A model generated the notes under the pieces. It did not search any database and had not been told where the DNA came from. It saw nothing but the letters and a program-made list of their open reading frames with translations. From Actinomycetales bacterium (GTDB lineage: Bacteria; Actinomycetota; Actinomycetes; Mycobacteriales; Mycobacteriaceae): a DNA stretch of 10,758 nucleotides. This document shows, piece by piece, positions 6,777 to 10,758 of this stretch (position 1 is the first letter of the stretch; each line of letters begins with the position of its first letter). Where the stretch lies: NCBI GenBank assembly GCA_012838715.1, contig DUOR01000049.1:1-10758 (forward strand), read 5' to 3'. The position numbers and the translations under genes were made by a program.

Positions 6777-6782
6777 AATGTA
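6777..6782 (-). promoter_or_regulatory. Possible -10 element of the DUF3000 gene
   Basis: On the minus strand, TACATT fits TANNNT and stands eight bases before GTG 6768. This is slightly longer than the six to seven bases ideal for a leaderless start. No -35 element or ribosome-binding site was seen. It is one half of the 96-base divergent region shared with hemE. Confidence 0.35.
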
Positions 6783-6852
6783 CTGGGGCGACGCCATTGT
6801 CCGGGGAGGCGCGCCGGGGCGGGGCGGACGGCGGCGGCGAAACCCGATGGGG

Positions 6853-6858
6853 CATGAT
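6853..6858 (+). promoter_or_regulatory. Possible -10 element for a leaderless hemE transcript
   Basis: CATGAT matches TATAAT at four of six positions and is separated by six bases (GGTGGC) from the hemE ATG at 6865. There is no Shine-Dalgarno sequence ahead of that ATG, so a leaderless message is plausible. The first base of the hexamer is not the preferred T, which makes this weaker than the rnd example. Confidence 0.35.
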
Positions 6859-6864
6859 GGTGGC

Positions 6865-7962
6865 ATGACGAATCGCCGTACGTTGTCCGACGCCCCCCTG
6901 CTCGAGGCCGCCGCGGGACGCACCCCGTCGCGCCGCCCGGTGTGGTTCATGCGCCAGGCCGGCCGCTCCCTCCCGGAGTACCGCGAAATCCGCAAGGACG
7001 TCGGGATGCTCGACTCCTGCTTCCGCCCGGATCTCCTCGCCGAGATCACCATGCAGCCGGTGCGCCGCCATGACGTGGACGCCGCCATCCTGTTCTCGGA
7101 CATCGTCGTCCCGGTGAAGGCCGCGGGCGTGGACCTGGACATCGTCGCCGGCCGCGGCCCGGTCGTCGCGGAGCCGGTGCGCGACGAGGCCGCCATCAAG
7201 GCGCTGCCGGAGCTCGACCCGGCGTCGCTGGCGCCGGTGGCGGAGGGCATCGGCCTCATCCTCGATGAGCTGAGCGACACGCAGGCGCTCATCGGTTTCG
7301 CGGGCGCGCCGTTCACGGTGGCGTCCTACCTGGTCGAGGGCGGCCCGTCGCGCAACCACGAGCGCACGAAGTCCCTGATGCACTCCGACCCGGAGCTGTG
7401 GGACACGCTGATGCGCCGCATCACCCCGATGGTCACCGGTTTCCTGCGCATGCAGGTCGAGGCCGGCGTCGACGCCATCCAGCTGTTCGATTCCTGGGCG
7501 GGCTTCCTCACGGAGCGCGACTACCGCCGCTTCGTGCTGCCGTACTCGACGGAAATCCTCGCGGAGTTCGCCGACGCCGGCATCCCGCGCATCCACTTCG
7601 GCGTGGGCACCGGCGAGCTGCTGGGCGCGATGGCGCAGGCGGGCCCGGAGGTCGTCGGCGTCGACTGGCGCGTGCCGCTCGACCAGGCCGCGCACCGCAT
7701 CTCCACCACGCTTCACGACGCCGACCCGACCGGCGACCGCGCCTCCCATGCGCGCGTGCTGCAGGGCAACCTCGACCCGGCGATGTTCTTCGCCGGCGAC
7801 GAGGTCATGCGCTCCGAGATCGCCCGGGTGTGCCAGGAGGCGGACCGCGCCATCGAGCGCGGCACGGCCAAGGGCCACATCTTCAACCTGGGCCACGGCG
7901 TCATGCCGAACACGGACGCCGACGCCATCACCCGCGCCGTCGCGATGGTGCACGAGCTGTGA
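6865..7962 (+). CDS. hemE: Uroporphyrinogen III decarboxylase
   Basis: The 365-residue cytoplasmic enzyme decarboxylates the four acetate side chains of uroporphyrinogen III to give coproporphyrinogen III, the branch substrate for heme. Family signatures are complete: RPVWFMRQAGRSLPEYR (24-40) with substrate-binding R30 and R34, D79 in FSDIVVP, Y155 in GAPFTVASYLVEGG, S210 in QLFDSWAG and H344 in FNLGHGVMPNT. These correspond to the conserved active-site residues of the family, and the length is normal. ATG 6865 gives the expected N-terminus; an in-frame ATG at 6847 would add six residues and also lacks a ribosome-binding site. The stop codon shares four bases with the hemY start (GTGA), so hemE and hemY form a coupled operon. 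Confidence 0.97.
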   Translation: MTNRRTLSDAPLLEAAAGRTPSRRPVWFMRQAGRSLPEYREIRKDVGMLDSCFRPDLLAEITMQPVRRHDVDAAILFSDIVVPVKAAGVDLDIVAGRGPVVAEPVRDEAAIKALPELDPASLAPVAEGIGLILDELSDTQALIGFAGAPFTVASYLVEGGPSRNHERTKSLMHSDPELWDTLMRRITPMVTGFLRMQVEAGVDAIQLFDSWAGFLTERDYRRFVLPYSTEILAEFADAGIPRIHFGVGTGELLGAMAQAGPEVVGVDWRVPLDQAAHRISTTLHDADPTGDRASHARVLQGNLDPAMFFAGDEVMRSEIARVCQEADRAIERGTAKGHIFNLGHGVMPNTDADAITRAVAMVHEL

Positions 7963-9404
7963 GCGCCGCACCGCTCACCGTCGCCGTCGTCGGCGCGGGC
8001 CTGACCGGCCTGGTCGCCGCCCGTCAGCTGCGCCGGGGCCTGGGCCCGGGCGCGCGGATCCTCGTCTTCGAGTCCGCCGATCGCATCGGCGGCAAGCTCC
8101 GCACCGCCGATTCCGCGACTGGCCCGATTGAAGTCGGCGCGGAGGCGTACCTGGGGTTCCGCCGGGACGCCACGCAGTTCTTCACCGAGCTGGGGCTTGC
8201 CGACGATCTGGTCGAGCCTTCGGGCCTGCCGTCGGTGATCTTCGCCGGCGGTGAGCGCCACGCGATGCCGCGGTCGACCGTCATGGGCGTGCCCGCCACG
8301 TCGGCGGGCCTGGAGGGCCTGCTGTCGCCGGAGACGCTCGAGCGCATCGAGGCCGAGGGCGACCCGGAGCGCACGGCGCCCATGCACTGGGTGCAGGGCG
8401 ACGACGTGAACCTGGGCCAGCTCGTCGAGGCCCGGCTGGGCCGCGAGGTCGTGGATCATCTGGTGTCGCCGCTGCTCGGCGGCGTGTACTCCACCCTCGC
8501 CGACGACCTGGGCCTGCGGGCCACCGTGCCGCAGCTGGCCGAGGCCCTGGACGCCATGACCATGCTGGGCGAGCCGGTGAGCCTCACCGCCGCGGCCGCC
8601 AACGTCCTCGAGGGCCGGAAGAAGGCCATGGAGGCGCGGCTCGCGTCCAGCTCCGTCCGGGCGCCGATCTTCCTTACCTTCCGCAACGGCTACCGGCGCG
8701 TCTACGACACCCTGCTGGCGGAGGCGGCCCCCGAGCTGCACCTGTCCACCGAGGTGACCTCGGTGAGCCGGGAAGACACCGGCTTCACGGTCACCGCGCG
8801 GGGCACGTCGGGAAGCGAAGCCTTCGACGTCGACGCGGTGCTGCTCGCCGCACCCGCCCCCGTCACTGGCGCCCTGCTGGGCCAGGTGGCGCCGGAGGCC
8901 GGGGAGCTCATCGGCGGCGTCGACCTCGCGTCCTCCGCGGTCGTGGCCATGCGCTTCGACACCGACGAGGGGCTGCCGGAGTACTCGGGCATCCTGATCG
9001 CCGCCGACGCGGGCGTGGACGCCAAGGCGTTCACCTTCTCCTCGCGCAAGTGGCCGCACCTGGGCGACCGGGGCGGCGCCGTCGTCCGCGCGTCCTTCGG
9101 CCGCTTCGGCGACGACTCGCTGGTGCGCGAGGACGACGAATCCCTGCTGGCGAAGGCCCGCCGGGACCTGGAGGCCATCACCGGATTCGCCGCGGCGCCC
9201 GCCGAGGTCATGGTCCAGCGCTGGTGGGGCGGCCTGCCCCGCTACGGCGTGGGCCACGGCCAGCTCATGGAGTTCGCCGACTCCGACCTGGCGGAGGTCC
9301 CGCGCATCGCGGCGGCCGGCGCCTGGCACCGGGGCCCCGGCGTCCCCGCGTGCATCGCCGACGCGAAGGCAGCCGCGGCCGCCATCATCTCCGATCTCGG
9401 GTGA
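7959..9404 (+). CDS. hemY: Coproporphyrinogen III oxidase, FAD-dependent (HemY/CgoX type)
   Basis: This 481-residue flavoprotein is of the protoporphyrinogen-oxidase family. In Gram-positive and actinobacterial lineages it oxidises coproporphyrinogen III to coproporphyrin III (CgoX), with oxygen as acceptor. The N-terminal dinucleotide-binding fold VAVVGAGLTGLVAARQL (GAGLTG at 12-17) is followed by FESADRIGGKLRT, and the C-terminal FAD-contact segment is GVPACIADAKAAAAAI. ADP-proximal motifs and length fit the family. The GTG start overlaps the hemE stop by four bases. The co-located chdC gene supports the coproporphyrin-dependent function rather than classical protoporphyrinogen oxidation. 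The gene may also be listed as hemG or cgoX. The 3' end, including the TGA stop, lies in the CRP/GlxR-like site ahead of chdC. Confidence 0.94.
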   Translation: MSAAPLTVAVVGAGLTGLVAARQLRRGLGPGARILVFESADRIGGKLRTADSATGPIEVGAEAYLGFRRDATQFFTELGLADDLVEPSGLPSVIFAGGERHAMPRSTVMGVPATSAGLEGLLSPETLERIEAEGDPERTAPMHWVQGDDVNLGQLVEARLGREVVDHLVSPLLGGVYSTLADDLGLRATVPQLAEALDAMTMLGEPVSLTAAAANVLEGRKKAMEARLASSSVRAPIFLTFRNGYRRVYDTLLAEAAPELHLSTEVTSVSREDTGFTVTARGTSGSEAFDVDAVLLAAPAPVTGALLGQVAPEAGELIGGVDLASSAVVAMRFDTDEGLPEYSGILIAADAGVDAKAFTFSSRKWPHLGDRGGAVVRASFGRFGDDSLVREDDESLLAKARRDLEAITGFAAAPAEVMVQRWWGGLPRYGVGHGQLMEFADSDLAEVPRIAAAGAWHRGPGVPACIADAKAAAAAIISDLG

Positions 9405-9415
9405 CCTGCGTCACC
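9400..9415. promoter_or_regulatory. CRP/GlxR-like operator upstream of chdC
   Basis: GGTGACCTGCGTCACC is a perfect inverted repeat with six-base arms and a four-base spacer. It agrees with the CRP-family consensus TGTGA-N6-TCACA at eight of ten fixed positions, and also has the T at the first central base of the GlxR form (TGTGANNTANNTCACA). It overlaps the hemY stop codon. If transcription starts near 9450, its centre lies about 42-43 bases upstream, the spacing typical of class II activation. Confidence 0.5.
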
Positions 9416-9432
9416 TGGGCGAATGCCGGGGT

Positions 9433-9444
9433 TAGGGTACCCTA
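9433..9444. promoter_or_regulatory. Perfect 12-bp palindrome over the predicted chdC -10 region
   Basis: TAGGGTACCCTA is a perfect 12-base palindrome holding two overlapping TANNNT hexamers (TAGGGT and TACCCT), one of which may be the chdC -10 element. The wider 9427-9445 segment agrees with the DtxR/IdeR consensus at 13 of 19 positions by my count, but the palindrome has an even centre, unlike a true DtxR box. The bound regulator, if any, is unknown. Confidence 0.4.
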
Positions 9445-9497
9445 GACCACGGCGCCCGATGCTTTCTCACCTTTCACACGAGGAGTAGTTCCACTTC

Positions 9498-10196
9498 ATG
9501 TCGAAGCTCGATTACAAGAAGCTCAACGAGACCATCCGCTACACCATGTGGTCGACCTTCAAGGTCACCCCGGGTGCGCTGGGCGAGGACCGCGCCGCCG
9601 CCGTCGAGGCGACGCGCGAGTTCCTGGCGCGTTACGACGACGCCGATCTGGTCATCCGCGGCTTCTACGACGTCTCCGCCATGCGCGCCGAGGCCGACTT
9701 CATGTTCTGGGTCCACGCCGAGAAGATGGAGGACGTCCAGGCGTTCTACAACGCCTTCCTGCGCGAGACCCCGCTGGGCCGCGCCTCCACCCCGCACTGG
9801 TCGAACGCCGCGCTGCACCGCCCGGCGGAGTTCAACAAGTCGCACCTGCCGTCGTTCATCATGGGCGAGGAGCCGGGCCGCTGGATCGCCGTCTACCCGT
9901 TCGTCCGTTCCTACGACTGGTACCTGCTCAAGCCGGAGGATCGCCGCCGCATCCTCGCCGAGCACGGCCAGGCCGGCCGCGACTACCCGGACGTCCGCGC
10001 CAACACGGTGCCGTCCTTCGCCCTGGGCGACTACGAGTGGATCCTCGCCTTCGAGGGCCCGGAGCTCGACCGCATCGTCGACCTGATGTGGAAGATGCGC
10101 TACACCGAGGCCCGCCTGCACGTCCGCGAGGAGATCCCGTTCCACACGGGCCGCCGCGTCGACGACGTCGCCGAGATCATCGAGATGCTGCCGTAA
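9498..10196 (+). CDS. chdC: Coproheme decarboxylase (HemQ, chlorite dismutase-like)
   Basis: The 232-residue protein belongs to the chlorite dismutase superfamily but is the heme-synthesis enzyme ChdC/HemQ. It removes two propionates from coproheme with hydrogen peroxide to yield heme b, the last step of the coproporphyrin-dependent pathway. Key residues are present: Y133 in [16 protein letters not shown] (catalytic radical Tyr), H156 in [12 protein letters not shown] (proximal heme ligand) and H116 in NKSHLPSF (the distal His of actinobacterial ChdC). They sit two residues earlier than the Y135, H158 and H118 I recall for the C. diphtheriae enzyme, so function is very likely. The ATG is preceded by AGGAG (9481-9485), twelve bases away, which is rather long. 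A 93-base gap with its own regulatory motifs separates it from hemY, so it probably has a separate promoter. A strong terminator follows. Confidence 0.96.
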   Translation: MSKLDYKKLNETIRYTMWSTFKVTPGALGEDRAAAVEATREFLARYDDADLVIRGFYDVSAMRAEADFMFWVHAEKMEDVQAFYNAFLRETPLGRASTPHWSNAALHRPAEFNKSHLPSFIMGEEPGRWIAVYPFVRSYDWYLLKPEDRRRILAEHGQAGRDYPDVRANTVPSFALGDYEWILAFEGPELDRIVDLMWKMRYTEARLHVREEIPFHTGRRVDDVAEIIEMLP

Positions 10197-10212
10197 GGCC
10201 GCGAAAAGCAAA

Positions 10213-10257
10213 ACCGCCCGCCGGCCCCTTCGGGGGGACGGCGGGCGGTCTTTTTTT
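10213..10257 (+). terminator. Rho-independent terminator after chdC (possibly bidirectional)
   Basis: An 11-bp GC-rich arm (ACCGCCCGCCG, 10213-10223) pairs perfectly with 10239-10249. Inside it, CCCC pairs with GGGG around a TTCG tetraloop after a small internal loop. Seven T residues follow (10251-10257). On the minus strand the same stem is followed by TTTTGCTTTT, so it may also end msrB transcription. The T-run runs into the msrB stop codon. Confidence 0.92.
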
Positions 10258-10678
10258 AGCCTTCCAGCGGTTTCTCCTCGAGCGTCAAGCACACGGAGTT
10301 GATGCAGTAGCGCAGGTCGGTGGGCGTCGGAAAGCCCTCGCCCTCGAAGACGTGCCCGAGGTGCGAGTGGCAGTTGGCGCACAACACCTCGGTGCGGACC
10401 ATGCCCAGCGACACGTCGCGCTTCTCGACGATGCGATCACCGGCCAGCGGGGAGAAGAACGACGGCCAGCCGCAGTTGGAGTGGAACTTCTCCGCGGATC
10501 GGAAAAGCTCGGCCCCGCAGGCGCGGCACGCGTACACGCCCTCGGTTTCGGTGTCGGTGTATTCGCCGGTGTAGGGCCGTTCGGTGCCGGCCTGCCGCAG
10601 GACGCGGAACTCCTCGGGGTTGAGGCGCGTCCGCCATTCGTCGTCGGTCAGGTCCCACTTCGGGTTGATGCCGGTCAT
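10256..10678 (-). CDS. msrB: Peptide-methionine (R)-S-oxide reductase
   Basis: The 140-residue cytoplasmic enzyme reduces the R-epimer of methionine sulfoxide in oxidised proteins, using thioredoxin-type reductants. Features in order are WDLTDDEW and RPYTGEY near the N-terminus, the zinc-binding pairs C51-x-x-C54 and C100-x-x-C103, NCGWPSF with C69 as possible resolving cysteine, [11 protein letters not shown], and the catalytic C125 in RYCINS. ATG at 10678 is chosen because it begins the conserved N-terminus and overlaps the stop of the upstream reading frame (ATGA); AAAGGA lies about 13 bases before it. An ATG at 10732 would add 18 residues of unconserved sequence that lie in the coding region of the upstream gene. 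It converges on chdC and shares its terminator. The neighbourhood chdC-msrB is also seen, from memory, in C. glutamicum (cg2079-cg2078). Confidence 0.95.
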   Translation of the reverse strand: MTGINPKWDLTDDEWRTRLNPEEFRVLRQAGTERPYTGEYTDTETEGVYACRACGAELFRSAEKFHSNCGWPSFFSPLAGDRIVEKRDVSLGMVRTEVLCANCHSHLGHVFEGEGFPTPTDLRYCINSVCLTLEEKPLEG

Positions 10679-10758
10679 GTCGCCGATGCCGTCCTTTCGT
10701 CGGTCGCGTCGCGGCGGAACGCCGGCTTCCATTCGGAGGCGCGGCGCCGCGCCTCGTC
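10675..10758 (-). CDS. C-terminal end of an unidentified gene upstream of msrB (possibly aftC)
   Basis: Reading leftward from the window edge, one minus-strand frame stays open for 27 codons and stops at TGA 10677-10675, sharing ATGA with the msrB start. The visible tail is highly charged (begins [12 protein letters not shown], ends DERTASAT) and has no recognisable domain. The four-base overlap is the usual sign of translational coupling in this genome, as at permease/ATPase and hemE/hemY. In Mycobacterium and C. glutamicum the gene before msrB is, as I recall, aftC, a membrane arabinofuranosyltransferase for cell-wall arabinan. A charged cytoplasmic tail would suit that, but only gene order supports the name. 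With so few codons in GC-rich DNA, an open frame by chance is possible. Confidence 0.5.
   Translation of the reverse strand, partial: DEARRRASEWKPAFRRDATDERTASAT
10736..10755. repeat. Perfect 20-bp GC palindrome near the right edge
   Basis: GAGGCGCGGC is followed directly by its exact reverse complement, so the 20 bases form a perfect palindrome without a loop. It lies in the probable coding tail of the gene upstream of msrB, where it would encode an Arg/Ala-rich stretch. It could be a chance product of GC-rich arginine and alanine codons. Confidence 0.5.

Noticed and set aside
7398..7958. Upstream extension of the hemY frame inside hemE
   Set aside because: It is out-of-frame shadow of hemE; the FAD-binding fold starts just after GTG 7959, which is coupled to the hemE stop.
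6775..7971. Long N-terminal extension of the DUF3000 frame antisense to hemE
   Set aside because: The added residues are low-complexity shadow sequence opposite a conserved hemE. The DUF3000 homology begins only near 6768.
7713..9329. Open frame of more than 530 codons antisense to hemE/hemY
   Set aside because: Very long antisense frames are expected when codons end in G or C. The translation is rich in Arg, Gly, Ala, His and Gln with no recognisable motif, and hemE and hemY on the other strand are fully intact.
10679..10732. Longer msrB starting at ATG 10732
   Set aside because: The extra 18 residues are not part of the MsrB family and overlap the probable upstream coding tail; ATG 10678 starts the conserved region.
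1..10758. tRNA or rRNA genes, CRISPR arrays, insertion sequences, attachment sites
   Set aside because: No cloverleaf, regularly spaced repeats, transposase or integrase frames, or direct repeats flanking the siderophore operon were found by eye. Almost all of the window is occupied by recognisable genes.

Overview
The window is a gene-dense stretch of high-GC actinobacterial chromosome. Four things point to the order Mycobacteriales (Corynebacterium and relatives): strong G/C at third codon positions, GTG and TTG starts, DtxR/IdeR-type iron boxes, and the gene order. From memory, the backbone dxs(+) / RNase D(-) / DUF3000(-) / hemE-hemY-chdC(+) / msrB(-) matches, in order and orientation, the Mycobacterium tuberculosis block around Rv2674-Rv2682c. 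The species cannot be named from the sequence alone.

Layout. (1) Positions 2-538 hold the 3' end of dxs (isoprenoid precursor synthesis), which converges on and overlaps an HRDC-domain ribonuclease D gene on the minus strand (535-1800). (2) Positions 1801-2067 form a divergent intergenic region. It contains a leaderless-type promoter for RNase D and two tandem DtxR-like boxes that bracket a predicted promoter. (3) Positions 2068-6202 are a four-gene iron-siderophore ABC importer operon: lipoprotein receptor, two FecCD-type permeases and an ATPase. The motifs resemble the YclNOPQ/FatBCDE/CeuBCDE group. A strong hairpin separates the receptor gene from the permeases. (4) Positions 6196-6768 (minus) encode a DUF3000 protein. 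(5) Positions 6865-10196 carry hemE, hemY (cgoX) and chdC (hemQ), three steps of the coproporphyrin-dependent heme pathway used by Gram-positive bacteria. chdC has its own intergenic region with a CRP/GlxR-like site and a perfect palindrome. (6) After a strong terminator comes msrB (10256-10678, minus). It starts inside the stop codon of a further gene that runs off the right edge.

The main departure from the remembered block is the siderophore operon, which lies on the opposite strand between RNase D and DUF3000. It places DtxR-type iron uptake beside the heme synthesis genes that consume iron. Every gene belongs to a recognisable family and I found no clearly new system. The points worth a second look are regulatory (tandem iron boxes, the chdC upstream architecture, the intra-operon hairpin, leaderless promoters) and organisational (the inserted operon and the overlapping gene ends).
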